64,000 nt of DNA from Lachnospiraceae bacterium (GTDB taxonomy: Bacteria; Bacillota; Clostridia; Lachnospirales; Lachnospiraceae): positions 25,287 through 89,286 of the forward strand of contig JAFVDW010000018.1 of NCBI GenBank assembly GCA_017478245.1, read 5' to 3'. Every line of letters starts with the position of its first letter. Position 1 is the stretch's first letter. The notes below the pieces were generated by a model. It was not told the DNA's origin. It was given only the letters and a program-made list of their open reading frames with translations, and did no database searches. Shown here one piece after another: positions 9,691 through 19,318 of the stretch. A program made the translations under genes and the position numbers.

Positions 9691-10686
9691 ATGTTGAACA
9701 ATAAATCTATTTTGATTACCGGCGGAACCGGAAGCTTTGGAAAAGCATTTACACGATACGTCCTGGAGCATTATGATCCCAAAAAAATTATTATTTATTC
9801 CAGAGACGAGTTCAAACAATTTTTGATGCAGAATGAATTTAAGGAGCACGCAGAAAAACTGCGTTTCTTCATCGGCGATGTGCGCGACAAGGAGCGCCTG
9901 ACCCGTGCATTGGACGGAGTGGATTATATTGTACATGCCGCTGCCCTGAAGCAGGTACCTGCCTGCGAATATAACCCTGCGGAGGCAATCAAGACCAATA
10001 TCAACGGTGCGCAGAATGTCATTGACGCGGCACTTGACACAGGTGTCAAAAAAGTAGTGGCTCTGTCCACCGATAAAGCAGTAAACCCTGTGAACCTCTA
10101 CGGCGGCACCAAGCTTGTATCGGACAAGCTCTTCATCGCAGCCAATGCCTACGCAGGCAATAAGGATATCAGCTTTTCCATTGTGCGCTACGGTAATGTT
10201 GCAGGCAGCCGCGGCTCTGTCATTCCGTTCTTCCATAATATTATCAAGAACGGCGGAACAGAACTCCCCATCACCGACTATCGCATGACCCGTTTCTGGA
10301 TTAGCTTGCGTCAGGGTGTGGAGCTTGTCATCAAGGCATTGGAGGAAGCTAAAGGAGGAGAGACCTTTATCTCCAAGATTCCTTCCTTCAAAATCACTGA
10401 TTTGGCTCAGGCAATGCTTCCCGGATGCCCCATGCCGGAAGTCGGTATCCGCGAAGGTGAAAAGCTTCATGAGATTATGGTAACCGTGGAAGACTCTCTG
10501 AACACCTATGAATATGACAAGCATTTTATCATCTATCCACAAATGGTTTGGAGCGAGAAAAAACGTGTAGCACCTACCGGCAAGCGCGTGCCGGAGGGCT
10601 TCTCCTACAGCTCCGGCAACAACACTGAATGGCTCACTGTAGATGAGATTCAGGAATTATTAAAGACCATTGATTTGGAAAAATAG
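9691..10686 (+). CDS. pseB: UDP-GlcNAc 4,6-dehydratase (inverting), PseB-like
   Basis: A 331-residue soluble dehydratase/C5-epimerase. It converts UDP-GlcNAc to the 4-keto-6-deoxy-L-arabino sugar that PseC aminates. Signatures are ITGGTGSFGKAF, IYSRDEFKQF, HAAALKQVPACEYNP, STDKAVNPVNLYGGTKL, IVRYGNVAGSRGS and TRFWISL, all close to PseB consensus. The start is ATG 9691 after AGAAAGGAAAG; an in-frame ATG at 9631 sits directly on the promoter -10 and is rejected. It is monocistronic, followed by a bidirectional hairpin. Its partner PseC lies 7.6 kb away on the other strand. Confidence 0.92.
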   Translation: MLNNKSILITGGTGSFGKAFTRYVLEHYDPKKIIIYSRDEFKQFLMQNEFKEHAEKLRFFIGDVRDKERLTRALDGVDYIVHAAALKQVPACEYNPAEAIKTNINGAQNVIDAALDTGVKKVVALSTDKAVNPVNLYGGTKLVSDKLFIAANAYAGNKDISFSIVRYGNVAGSRGSVIPFFHNIIKNGGTELPITDYRMTRFWISLRQGVELVIKALEEAKGGETFISKIPSFKITDLAQAMLPGCPMPEVGIREGEKLHEIMVTVEDSLNTYEYDKHFIIYPQMVWSEKKRVAPTGKRVPEGFSYSSGNNTEWLTVDEIQELLKTIDLEK

Positions 10687-10689
10687 AAC

Positions 10690-10726
10690 AATAGCCGGGA
10701 GAAGCCTTGTGCCTCTTCCGGCTATT
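10690..10726. terminator. Bidirectional hairpin between pseB and the LTA-synthase-like gene
   Basis: AATAGCCGG (10690-10698) pairs with CCGGCTATT (10718-10726) and extends inward by a few more pairs. It lies between two converging genes. The T-tracts are short, so efficiency is uncertain. Confidence 0.7.
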
Positions 10727-10736
10727 ATAATGCACT

Positions 10737-12701
10737 TCAGCGAAAAAAGTCCTCATAACGGTGCTCCGTGTCCACAGTGTGATTATAGATTAACATACGA
10801 TAGTCCTGAGTGAGCGTTTGAAATGCTTCCGTTCCCTTTACATATTGATTGCCTGACGCATCCTGCAAGCCCAGTTGACTCACCACCGGGTATCTGCTAT
10901 ATTCCCGCCACACAAATTGTTGGTATTCACTCATAGGCAGACCTGCGCGCTGCATCAAAAGCAGTGCCAGATAATTGACACTCACATCTCCTGTGTTCTC
11001 CGGTGTGTCTAGCGCCGCACTTTCATTCGCCCAAATCATAAAGGGGGTTTTGTACTGCCGCATCCGCTGTTCGAAAGACCATTCCTCCTCTTTTTCACCG
11101 GTTATATACTCGTAAAATTCATCCTCCAGCTTCGGCTGATGATCTCCAAACATTACCACAATCACCGGCTCATCATACGAGGTAAAAAATTCCAACAACC
11201 CCTTCAATGCCTCATCGCTTTCCTTCATTAAGGTCAAAAACTGCTCTGCCTGCGGAAACTGCCCCTCTGCCTTACCTGCCAGTCTGACCTCTGTCTCAAA
11301 ATCATCCCCTTCATAGGTATATCCGCCATGATTCTGCATAGTCACATTGAAATAGAACTGCGGCACACCCCTCTTTTTTTGTGTAAAATATTTTTCAATA
11401 TATTCAAAATCCGCCGCATCACTGACAAAGCTTCGAATCGTGTCTAACTCCTCGTCCAAATCCTCCTGGAAAATCATATGGTCAAACTGCATCGCCCGAT
11501 ACACCTGCGTACGATTCCAACCACTGGACAAATAAGGATGAAAGGCTGTCGTCTCATAGCCATACTGCTTTAAAACACTTACCAGACACGGATACGCATC
11601 CCACGCAGTAAAATATTTGTTATAGGGTACAGCCGACGGATAAAGTCCCACCGCATCAGAGCTCAAGAATTCATACTCTGTATTCGCAGTAGTTCCTCCC
11701 AACACAGAAACATTCGCCCAACCATAAATAGAGTTGGACTTCAAAGAATCCCAATAGGGCAAAACCGGCACAGTGGTATCTAATTCCCCCAACACGCGCA
11801 AATCCGAAAAAGTCTCATTCATAATCACTACTATATTCGGTGGCATTTCTGTCCCGCTGTCTATATCCTCCGCCACAGCCCCCTCTTCCTCAAAGTCGTG
11901 AATGATCCGCTCCACGCGCTCCACAGAATAATCCTCCGGCAAAGGATTGGCAATATCCTGCACCTGCGCCGCCAGCGACACCCAAAAGGTATCTAATGCA
12001 AACTGTGTTGACCAACTATACAGTCCGCCCCATTCCCTGATGGGCAATACCACACATCCGCCAATCATGAGCATAGCTCCCGCCAACAAGCCCAGATGAT
12101 ACCTCCGTCGCTTCTCAAGATATCGTTTCCACAGCACATACCATATCACCAGGTCACCAATCGCAAGAACCAACACCACATCCGGCATAAAATGATAGTT
12201 TGCCACTACATTCCGGGCTGTCCTTGCCGCTTTGATATCCGAAATCTGAAAGGGTGCCCCGCGAAAACGCACCAGATAATGATTCACAGTACCCACAATA
12301 CCAATAAGTAGATTTCCCATGCCGATGGAAAAAGACACACAGCCCGAAATCAGATAAAACACCCAGTAAATCGCTACCGTCAAAAATAAATCTGCGGCCT
12401 GCACCAAGGTGATTTCCGTCAATGTCAGACAGAAGCTTCCGCGTGTGAGGAAGCCCAATACAACAGCCCCATGCAGACCACTCCAGAGCACAAGATAACT
12501 ATCCCTGAGGTCTTCGCCCCTGCCCTGACACCGCTGCGCAAACACACAAAACGCAATTCCCAGCAAACTAAGCACCCCATATGCCGCCACGGTCTGATAT
12601 ACCGTCAGCAACGCTATTTTTCGCAAAAAGAAAAGGCATACAATCTGCCCCCCTGCGTATATACAGGGGAGCAGCAGCCCGGTCATTCTCTGTTTATCCA
12701 T
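10737..12701 (-). CDS. LTA-synthase-like membrane sulfatase-fold phosphoglycerol transferase
   Basis: About 654 residues. The first ~250 contain several hydrophobic spans; the rest is an extracellular alkaline-phosphatase/sulfatase domain. Key sites are IVVIMNETFSD (metal-binding Glu), LGGTTANTEYEFLSS (nucleophile Thr region), TMQNHGGYTY and VMFGDHQPKLEDEF. LtaS-family enzymes transfer glycerol-phosphate from phosphatidylglycerol, either to build lipoteichoic acid or to decorate glycans. The start is ATG 12701, 2 bp after the stop of the SLH protease gene. The in-frame extension to 12746 lies inside that gene. The acceptor is unknown; a second, divergent paralog is at 20815-23208. Confidence 0.88.
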   Translation of the reverse strand: MDKQRMTGLLLPCIYAGGQIVCLFFLRKIALLTVYQTVAAYGVLSLLGIAFCVFAQRCQGRGEDLRDSYLVLWSGLHGAVVLGFLTRGSFCLTLTEITLVQAADLFLTVAIYWVFYLISGCVSFSIGMGNLLIGIVGTVNHYLVRFRGAPFQISDIKAARTARNVVANYHFMPDVVLVLAIGDLVIWYVLWKRYLEKRRRYHLGLLAGAMLMIGGCVVLPIREWGGLYSWSTQFALDTFWVSLAAQVQDIANPLPEDYSVERVERIIHDFEEEGAVAEDIDSGTEMPPNIVVIMNETFSDLRVLGELDTTVPVLPYWDSLKSNSIYGWANVSVLGGTTANTEYEFLSSDAVGLYPSAVPYNKYFTAWDAYPCLVSVLKQYGYETTAFHPYLSSGWNRTQVYRAMQFDHMIFQEDLDEELDTIRSFVSDAADFEYIEKYFTQKKRGVPQFYFNVTMQNHGGYTYEGDDFETEVRLAGKAEGQFPQAEQFLTLMKESDEALKGLLEFFTSYDEPVIVVMFGDHQPKLEDEFYEYITGEKEEEWSFEQRMRQYKTPFMIWANESAALDTPENTGDVSVNYLALLLMQRAGLPMSEYQQFVWREYSRYPVVSQLGLQDASGNQYVKGTEAFQTLTQDYRMLIYNHTVDTEHRYEDFFR

Positions 12702-12703
12702 AC

Positions 12704-15229
12704 TTATTTTAACAAATCTCCATATTTTTTCATGATAGTTGCACACTCACCTCTGGTGGCATTACCTGCGGGGTCTAAAAATATCTCATTTTCACTGCGG
12801 GGCTTACCGGTGATAATCTGATTTGCCACAGCCCACTCCATGGCAGGAACAGCCCATGTACTGACCGTACTTTCATCAGCAAATTCTGCTAGTGAGCTGC
12901 GTGTGCTGACATCCAATCCGTCAAGATTCTTGGCAAATTCATATAACATCTTTACCAACTGTTCTCTGGTAATGGGATTCGATACTCCAAATTTACCATT
13001 GCCGTATCCTGCGGTAATTCCGCTCTCCTTCGCCCATGTTACAGGGAGCGCAAACCAGTCCGCAGGCTTCACATCACTAAACTCCTGGGTGTATGGTATA
13101 TCCGGTGTCCCCGAATAATTGTACAAAACGGTTACAAATTCTGAACGTGACAATTTCTGGTTCATCGCAAATCTTTCCGAACTTTTTCCCAACATAATGT
13201 TGTTGTCATATACATACCTTACATAAGCATACTGCCAGTCGGTAACGCGTATATCAGAAAATGGAAGCTTGATATCAACCGTAAAAGCCGCTGTCTCTTC
13301 CGGATCCTCTTTATGCGCACATCTGATGGTCGCACTTCCCATTCCCCGTCCGATAATCTTTCCCTCCGCGTCAATGGTGACAACATCTTCATCGTCTACA
13401 GACCAATCATACGCCTGATTGTATTCCGCTGACGGTGCCTCGCCATTTAAACTAAGCATCATACAAAGGCTGCTGCCTACCGTCAGTTCCCGGTCATCCG
13501 CCTCCATCTCTATGGCATTTCTGACTGTCACGAGGGTCTGTGCAATGAACCCGCCTTCTTCTGTGGTACAGGTGATTACTGCGGTTCCTCTCTTTTTGGC
13601 TGTTACATTCCCCGCACCGTCAACCTCTGCGACCTCATTGTTTGCACTGCTCCAGCTCACAGCTTGATTGGCAGCGTCTGTGGGATAGACGGTTGCAGTC
13701 AGAAGACAGCTTTCACCCACGGTCAACGCAACCTCTTCCGGCGCTTCCACTCCTTCTACCGCTACATCTGGCAAAATACCGGTATTGCAGGTAAACGCTT
13801 TAATCCTCACGTTTCCATTATACTCCGTCCCCATATCCTCCCAGCTTCTGCCCAACTTCATAAAGCTCTGATTTTCCTTTGCACCCGCCACATAATTCGT
13901 GTTGTTCCACACATTTGAGGCTTCCAGAACAACGCGGATAGAGCCACTCTTTTGCAATGTGACCACCACGGCAAATTCCTGATCCGGCTCCAACAAAATC
14001 TCCTTTGGCAATTCTACCGTATAATATCCCTGAAAAGAGGTTTTTCCCGTCACCGGTTCTGCCAGCATGGCTTTCCCGCTTGTGGGATTGGTTTTATCTT
14101 TCAGGTCTGTATAGATTTGAATACTGTAATTGATATTCGTATTCCCTACCTCAAAGGCTACCGCGCGAAGCGCCTCCTTCGCCTCTCCGCTCTGTATCTT
14201 AAATACATTCGCAATGCCAATGGAATCCGACACCTGCAGATAACGATTGAGATAAGAGCCATCATACTGATAATTATTGTCGTAATTATCTGCCTCTTCC
14301 CCTACAAGCACACAAAAAGTGTCCTGAAGGGAGGCATCCTCATAGGACAACCAGATATATCCCCCATCGCCAAAATAAGTGTCCCAACTGTTCTTCACCA
14401 ACCATGCCCCATCTGACGCAGGTGCAATTTTGAAATTATCCCTGCTATAAGCATCGTCCCAGCCTACCACCGTGATTGCGTGGTTGGAGTATTTATCATA
14501 AGGATTGTAATATCCGGCTGTGGTACTATTCAAATAGGTGCTTTGATAAGACATCGCTGCCGTCACCGCACCATATTGTGTGATGGCTTCCTTGATGGCA
14601 CTCACATCATCCGCACTGATCATATACACCTGCTGAACATGTACCAGATCGCTCAAATACGCATTCTCGACCGTAGACGGCAGCTCCGTAACTGCTCCCG
14701 CTCCCGGATATCCGGTAAGACTCTCGTCCGCTGCTCCCACCCAGTTCGTCAGCGCATGATATGCCACCTGTACATTACCACCGGCATTCAAAAATTCCGT
14801 CAGGGTGCCGGTGTACTGAATACTGTCCTCTGCCGTACCACCCAGAGGGTCCTGTACTCCTCGAAAATTATAGTTGATCAGATGATACTCCGATAAATCA
14901 ATATCATCATAGATACCCCGGCTTAACATACCGCTCTCCAGTGCAGCGATAGCAGAAAAGCTCCAACAGGTTCCCCACGGATTCTGATTCTTGACACTGG
15001 TAACCTGTCCATGCTCACGAGCATCATAATAGGACATATTCGTGTTCTGCGCCTTCAGTCTCGGCATTCCTTCATTGATACTATATGTCTCATGCGGAAT
15101 ATCTACATAGCCTGCATAGCCCTCGTATTCATCCGGCATCACATCTGCCTCCGCCGCTGTTACAGCCTGGGAAGCTGTAAGCAACGCACAGGACGCCAGT
15201 ACAGCCATTAACATTTTTCGATTTGTCAT
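12704..15229 (-). CDS. Secreted papain-family (C1) protease with Ig-like and three SLH domains
   Basis: A secreted protein of 841 residues. A signal peptide spans residues 1-26. A C1 peptidase domain follows, with Cys88 in NPWGTCWSFSAIAALE, His250 in YSNHAITVVGWDD and Asn280 in WLVKNSWDTYFGDGG. About residues 490-650 hold two bacterial Ig-like (Big_2) repeats. Three SLH repeats (~655-841) should anchor it to a pyruvylated secondary wall polymer, which fits with the pyruvyltransferase-like gene at 23220. The start is ATG 15229 with GGGAGTGA upstream; the extension to 15259 lacks a ribosome site. It is likely cotranscribed with the LTA-synthase-like gene. The substrate is unknown. Confidence 0.93.
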   Translation of the reverse strand: MTNRKMLMAVLASCALLTASQAVTAAEADVMPDEYEGYAGYVDIPHETYSINEGMPRLKAQNTNMSYYDAREHGQVTSVKNQNPWGTCWSFSAIAALESGMLSRGIYDDIDLSEYHLINYNFRGVQDPLGGTAEDSIQYTGTLTEFLNAGGNVQVAYHALTNWVGAADESLTGYPGAGAVTELPSTVENAYLSDLVHVQQVYMISADDVSAIKEAITQYGAVTAAMSYQSTYLNSTTAGYYNPYDKYSNHAITVVGWDDAYSRDNFKIAPASDGAWLVKNSWDTYFGDGGYIWLSYEDASLQDTFCVLVGEEADNYDNNYQYDGSYLNRYLQVSDSIGIANVFKIQSGEAKEALRAVAFEVGNTNINYSIQIYTDLKDKTNPTSGKAMLAEPVTGKTSFQGYYTVELPKEILLEPDQEFAVVVTLQKSGSIRVVLEASNVWNNTNYVAGAKENQSFMKLGRSWEDMGTEYNGNVRIKAFTCNTGILPDVAVEGVEAPEEVALTVGESCLLTATVYPTDAANQAVSWSSANNEVAEVDGAGNVTAKKRGTAVITCTTEEGGFIAQTLVTVRNAIEMEADDRELTVGSSLCMMLSLNGEAPSAEYNQAYDWSVDDEDVVTIDAEGKIIGRGMGSATIRCAHKEDPEETAAFTVDIKLPFSDIRVTDWQYAYVRYVYDNNIMLGKSSERFAMNQKLSRSEFVTVLYNYSGTPDIPYTQEFSDVKPADWFALPVTWAKESGITAGYGNGKFGVSNPITREQLVKMLYEFAKNLDGLDVSTRSSLAEFADESTVSTWAVPAMEWAVANQIITGKPRSENEIFLDPAGNATRGECATIMKKYGDLLK

Positions 15230-15300
15230 CTGTTCACTCCCAATTCGTCTCCCAAACACTTACTCCAACAGTATCCGTTTCTTCCCCCATCCTTTACCAG

Positions 15301-15319
15301 TCTTAAGAAAACATTAAGA
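15301..15319. promoter_or_regulatory. Perfect dyad TCTTAA-7-TTAAGA in the SLH intergenic region
   Basis: TCTTAA (15301-15306) and TTAAGA (15314-15319) flank seven bases, just downstream of the minus-strand promoter at 15336-15364. The position suits an operator, but the motif is short and no cognate regulator is identified. Confidence 0.3.
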
Positions 15320-15335
15320 TTCGCTGATTAGTTGT

Positions 15336-15364
15336 ATTTTAGCACATAAATACGCCTGTGACAA
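15336..15364 (-). promoter_or_regulatory. Promoter for SLH protease / LTA-synthase-like genes
   Basis: Minus-strand TTGTCA (15364-15359), 17-bp spacer, TAAAAT (15341-15336). About 100 bp of leader precedes the ATG at 15229. Confidence 0.65.
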
Positions 15365-15385
15365 TGATTGGCAGCGTTTTATCCC

Positions 15386-15414
15386 TTGCAATCACTTCAA
15401 GGACATATTATAAT
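15386..15414 (+). promoter_or_regulatory. Promoter for glucosaminidase-SLH gene with adjacent 0A-box
   Basis: TTGCAA (15386-15391), 17-bp spacer, TATAAT (15409-15414): a near-consensus sigma-A promoter. An exact Spo0A box, TGTCGAA, occupies 15420-15426, right at the predicted transcription start. Divergent to the promoter at 15336-15364. Confidence 0.7.
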
Positions 15415-15481
15415 GGACATGTCGAAACACAAGGAAAATGGGCATATTTGACCCTTTTATGTAATAAAAAGGAGTAAGGTT

Positions 15482-17734
15482 ATGAAAAAATTGGTAAAAA
15501 CAATCGGCATTTGTGCACTTGCCATATCCATGTTATGCAGCAATCTGTGCAGCACAACGGTTTTTGCTCTGGAATCTGCATCGGAAGGCTTTGTAACACA
15601 GGAAGCTGCCCTGGAGCTTCAACGGATTAAAGAAGAACGCGAGATTATGGCATTGGTGTACATGAGCATGGAATATGATGTGAAGGCTGCGGCAGACGCC
15701 GAAAGCACCACTGTTGCCACTGTACCCAGCGGACAGACAGTATACATTGAAGAGCTTGCAACAGATGATGCAGGAGCAATCTGGGCTTACACCACTTTTT
15801 ATGACGGTACAGCACAGTGCGCCGGTTATATTGAACGAGACCATCTCGCCTGTTCAGACGAGCGTTTTCTGGAATGGGAAGCCTTAAACGGTCTGACAGC
15901 CGAGGCACTCAGTGCTTCCTCCGGATTGCCTGTGCTTCGCGCTACAGCGATAGATTACAGTGATGTGACACAGTTTCCCACCAGCTATCAGGCGGGCTTA
16001 AAAGCCCTTAAGACCCAACACCCCAACTGGGTGTTTGTCCTCATGAATACCAACCTGAATTGGAACGAAGTCGTTGCCAATGAGCTGACCGGCGGAAAAA
16101 GTCTGGTATATAAGACGTTTCCCGACGATGCCAAGGCAGGTGCCTACGACTCCAACGGCAACTGGTACTATGCCACCCCAAAAATACTGCAATACTATCT
16201 GGATCCTCGCAACGCCTTGAAGGAGGATGCCATTTTCCAGTTTGAGCTGCTCACCTATCATGAGACTTACCATACAGAAGCGGCTGTTGCTGCTTTTCTG
16301 AATAATACATTTATGAAAAGCGATAAAAATGCCCCCGGCACCAATATGACATACGCACATATCATCTGGTCCATCGGTCAGGAGGAGGGACGCAGGGTCA
16401 GCCCCTTCCATCTGGCATCCCGTATCTACCAGGAGCAGGGCGCAGGTACCTCCCCTCTGATATCGGGAACCTATCCGGGCTATGAAGGCTACTACAATTA
16501 TTTCAATGTGCGTGCAACCGGCACCTCCAATGCACAGGTCATTCAGAATGGACTGGCATATGCCAAGGCGCAAAATTGGAACAATGCCTACGCTTCTATT
16601 CTGGGCGGCGCAGATGTTATTTCCAAAAATTATATCCAAAAGGGTCAGGATACCCTATACCTGCAAAAATTTAATGTGAATCCCCAGAGTGTCTATTCTC
16701 TTTATACACACCAGTATATGCAGAATATTTCCGCCCCCACCACGGAGTCACGTTCCATCCGGAACTTGTACGCAGGCGCCAATTCCCTGGATAACACCTT
16801 TGTGTTTAAGATTCCGGTATTTAGAAACATGCCCGGTGAAGAGCCTGTACTGAAACAGTCCGACCTGTTTTCTGTTCAGCCAATAACACCCAAGCCCCAG
16901 GAGACAACTCCCAGCACGGATATCCTGCTGCAGATTCCCGAAGGCTATGACACAACCGAACTTTTCCTGGATGGCGTCCTATATACCCCTTTGGCGACCA
17001 ATGGCTGGTACAAGATTACAGCTCCCAATAAAAATGCCAAAACAATCGTTACTTACGCCTACGACGCTTCGGGAAAACCAAGCAGTCGTTATGTGTGGGA
17101 TTTGTCTTACAGCAATGGCTCATATTCTGTCATCGGAAGAGTTGAGACGAATCTTTCCGATTTGGCAGGGGGCTTTCTCGATGTCAAGCGAACCGATTGG
17201 TACGGTGATGCAGTGCAATTTGTGTATGACAGACAGATTATGTCGGGTATGGGCAAATGGTTCCGCCCCAATCTGACCATCAGCCGAGAGCAGTTTGTAC
17301 AGACCCTTTACAACAACAGTGGAACCCCTGCAGTCAATGCAGCCAACAAATTCTCTGATGTCAAGAGCGGACAGTGGTATACCAACGCAGTATTGTGGGC
17401 TAATTCCACGGGCATCGCAAGCGGTAATGCAAACGGCACCTTCGGAGTAGGCAAAAAGATTACCCGCGAACAGCTCGCTCTGATGCTTTACAAATATGCT
17501 TCTTGGGACGGCGGTTATGATATGACTGCCAATGCCGGTCTGATTAATCAATATGCAGATGGTGCAAAAGCAGATTCCTGGGCAAAGGATGCTTTAAACT
17601 GGGCGCTCACCCAAGGTATCATGAGCGGCAAGGGCAGCGGCAAGGATATCACCACCTATCGTCTGGACCCCCAGGGTACTGCCACAAGAGCCGAATGTGC
17701 AACCATGCTGATGAAGCTGCTGACCAAGAAATAA
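15482..17734 (+). CDS. Secreted N-acetylglucosaminidase-like wall hydrolase with three SLH domains
   Basis: A 750-residue exported protein. It has a signal peptide (~1-29), an SH3-like region (~60-125), a GH73-type endo-beta-N-acetylglucosaminidase domain (~150-440) and three SLH repeats (~560-750). The glucosaminidase region includes LLTYHETYHTEAAVAAFLNN, with candidate catalytic Glu, and EEGRRVSPFHLASRIYQEQG plus YYNYFNVRATG. It probably cleaves peptidoglycan glycan strands at the surface. The ATG at 15482 follows AAAAAGGAG. It is monocistronic, with a promoter at 15386-15414 and a strong terminator at 17752. The SLH anchoring matches that of the neighbouring protease. Confidence 0.9.
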   Translation: MKKLVKTIGICALAISMLCSNLCSTTVFALESASEGFVTQEAALELQRIKEEREIMALVYMSMEYDVKAAADAESTTVATVPSGQTVYIEELATDDAGAIWAYTTFYDGTAQCAGYIERDHLACSDERFLEWEALNGLTAEALSASSGLPVLRATAIDYSDVTQFPTSYQAGLKALKTQHPNWVFVLMNTNLNWNEVVANELTGGKSLVYKTFPDDAKAGAYDSNGNWYYATPKILQYYLDPRNALKEDAIFQFELLTYHETYHTEAAVAAFLNNTFMKSDKNAPGTNMTYAHIIWSIGQEEGRRVSPFHLASRIYQEQGAGTSPLISGTYPGYEGYYNYFNVRATGTSNAQVIQNGLAYAKAQNWNNAYASILGGADVISKNYIQKGQDTLYLQKFNVNPQSVYSLYTHQYMQNISAPTTESRSIRNLYAGANSLDNTFVFKIPVFRNMPGEEPVLKQSDLFSVQPITPKPQETTPSTDILLQIPEGYDTTELFLDGVLYTPLATNGWYKITAPNKNAKTIVTYAYDASGKPSSRYVWDLSYSNGSYSVIGRVETNLSDLAGGFLDVKRTDWYGDAVQFVYDRQIMSGMGKWFRPNLTISREQFVQTLYNNSGTPAVNAANKFSDVKSGQWYTNAVLWANSTGIASGNANGTFGVGKKITREQLALMLYKYASWDGGYDMTANAGLINQYADGAKADSWAKDALNWALTQGIMSGKGSGKDITTYRLDPQGTATRAECATMLMKLLTKK

Positions 17735-17751
17735 ATTCCTATATTGTATGC

Positions 17752-17785
17752 AAAAGGGGAACCCGCACAAGGTTCCCCTTTTATT
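17752..17785. terminator. Bidirectional Rho-independent terminator
   Basis: AAAAGGGGAACC (17752-17763) pairs perfectly with GGTTCCCCTTTT (17771-17782) over a seven-base loop. It serves the SLH glucosaminidase gene from the left and the long minus-strand operon ending at 17795 from the right. Confidence 0.93.
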
Positions 17786-17794
17786 ACCACCCTC

Positions 17795-19291
17795 TTATTG
17801 TTTGCCCTTTATCCGTTGTAATACGTTTGCCCAATCGCACTGACATAGCATATATATACTATATGCCACCGGCACGGTCCACAATGGCTCGATACTGTAC
17901 TTATATCTCCCCTGGCTTTCTATAATGAGACTCACCATCATGCCGCCCAAAATACACAGCAGCATAAAGAAAATATCTTTATTTCTCACTGTCACTGCAG
18001 AAATGACGATTCCAATCAGCATAAACAGATAAAAAAAGGTATCCAGACCGATGGCAGCTCCTATGACATCTGCAAATTGTTCATACTCCTCTTTGTCAAG
18101 CCCCTTTTCAAACGCCCAAAAGAACATGACGGAATCATTTTCATATGCCATTTTCGCTTTCCGCAGCAGTAAATTGGGCATTTTTTTATAATCCGCCCGT
18201 ATCCTCTCCCACAGAATCTCCATAGCCATTTTGTTGGTTTGAGCAAAATCAAAGTCATTGTCCTCAGCCATCTGCATATATTCCGCGATCAATGCCTCAT
18301 TATAATCGCCCGGTGCATCCGGTGCCAACGTGGTGTACATTTGCTTATAGATTACACCATCATTGTTGACTTCTATTCCCAACTCATGCTCTGCAAGGCT
18401 CACCACACCCTTCTGCACAATACCTCTTCCAAATATACACAGAATCATGCAAAGAATCAATATGACTCTCTGTGGATTGGTATAGGTAATCAGCAGATAC
18501 AGCGAACAGATTATGCTTGCTACCAGAATCACCGCTGCCCAGTCTTTGAAAAAAGCAGTGGCTCCACAGAGCAAGCCTATGCCAACACTTTCCAACAAGA
18601 TATACCCTATTCTTGTGTCTTTTAAGGATACAATCTGTTCTATCTGTGACCGCAGCGTAATAACCCACAGGATGATATAAACGGTCAACAATGCCGCCAC
18701 ATGCTCTTCACTGACAATGGAGGTATATATCGTCTGTGCCGGCCAGAGCGCATATAGAATGCCTGCCTCTAATCCCACTTCGGCACAAGCCACCTTTTTA
18801 CCAATCAGATAAACCCCGCATGTCACAAATGATACACACACACATTGAAAAATAAGGATTTTGGTCTGTGAATTCATGTGGAAGGTGTGTAACAAAAACG
18901 GATAGATAAATTTGTGCAAAAAAATCCTATAGTATTCCAACCGATCTGAAAACACTCCACTTTGTGCTTCAGATAACACCACCCCAAAATCGCTTACCTG
19001 TGTAATATGTTTATCCACCAAAAGACAATAGCCACACCGAACCACAAACGTCAGCACCCCCAGAAAAAAAGGTGTCCACTCCGGTACAGTGACTTGCCGG
19101 GAGCGAAACAAGTGCCTGATGCACACCACCAACACGCCCCACACAACTAATGCCAAACAGATTCCCGGTATATGATACGCAAAAGATGAAAACCAGATAA
19201 ACATCCCCAAAAAAACTATCAGTGCAATAAACATAAGTCTTCCCAACACTTTTTCCGCTCCGGTTTTCCAATTATGATTGTTTTGAGACAT
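17795..19291 (-). CDS. Polytopic membrane protein, GT39/ArnT-like
   Basis: About 498 residues with roughly ten hydrophobic spans and a soluble segment near residues 290-400. The pattern is like GT-C (PMT/ArnT-type) glycosyltransferases that use polyprenyl-phosphate sugars on the outer face of the membrane; an acidic first loop contains QVSDFGVV. Family assignment is by topology and weak motif, so donor and acceptor are unknown. The start is ATG 19291 after GGAGATG; the in-frame GTG at 19315 precedes that site. It is the last gene of the leftward operon and is followed by the terminator at 17752. Confidence 0.72.
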   Translation of the reverse strand: MSQNNHNWKTGAEKVLGRLMFIALIVFLGMFIWFSSFAYHIPGICLALVVWGVLVVCIRHLFRSRQVTVPEWTPFFLGVLTFVVRCGYCLLVDKHITQVSDFGVVLSEAQSGVFSDRLEYYRIFLHKFIYPFLLHTFHMNSQTKILIFQCVCVSFVTCGVYLIGKKVACAEVGLEAGILYALWPAQTIYTSIVSEEHVAALLTVYIILWVITLRSQIEQIVSLKDTRIGYILLESVGIGLLCGATAFFKDWAAVILVASIICSLYLLITYTNPQRVILILCMILCIFGRGIVQKGVVSLAEHELGIEVNNDGVIYKQMYTTLAPDAPGDYNEALIAEYMQMAEDNDFDFAQTNKMAMEILWERIRADYKKMPNLLLRKAKMAYENDSVMFFWAFEKGLDKEEYEQFADVIGAAIGLDTFFYLFMLIGIVISAVTVRNKDIFFMLLCILGGMMVSLIIESQGRYKYSIEPLWTVPVAYSIYMLCQCDWANVLQRIKGKQ

Positions 19292-19318
19292 CACCACATC
19301 TCCTCTCCTATCCACCTG

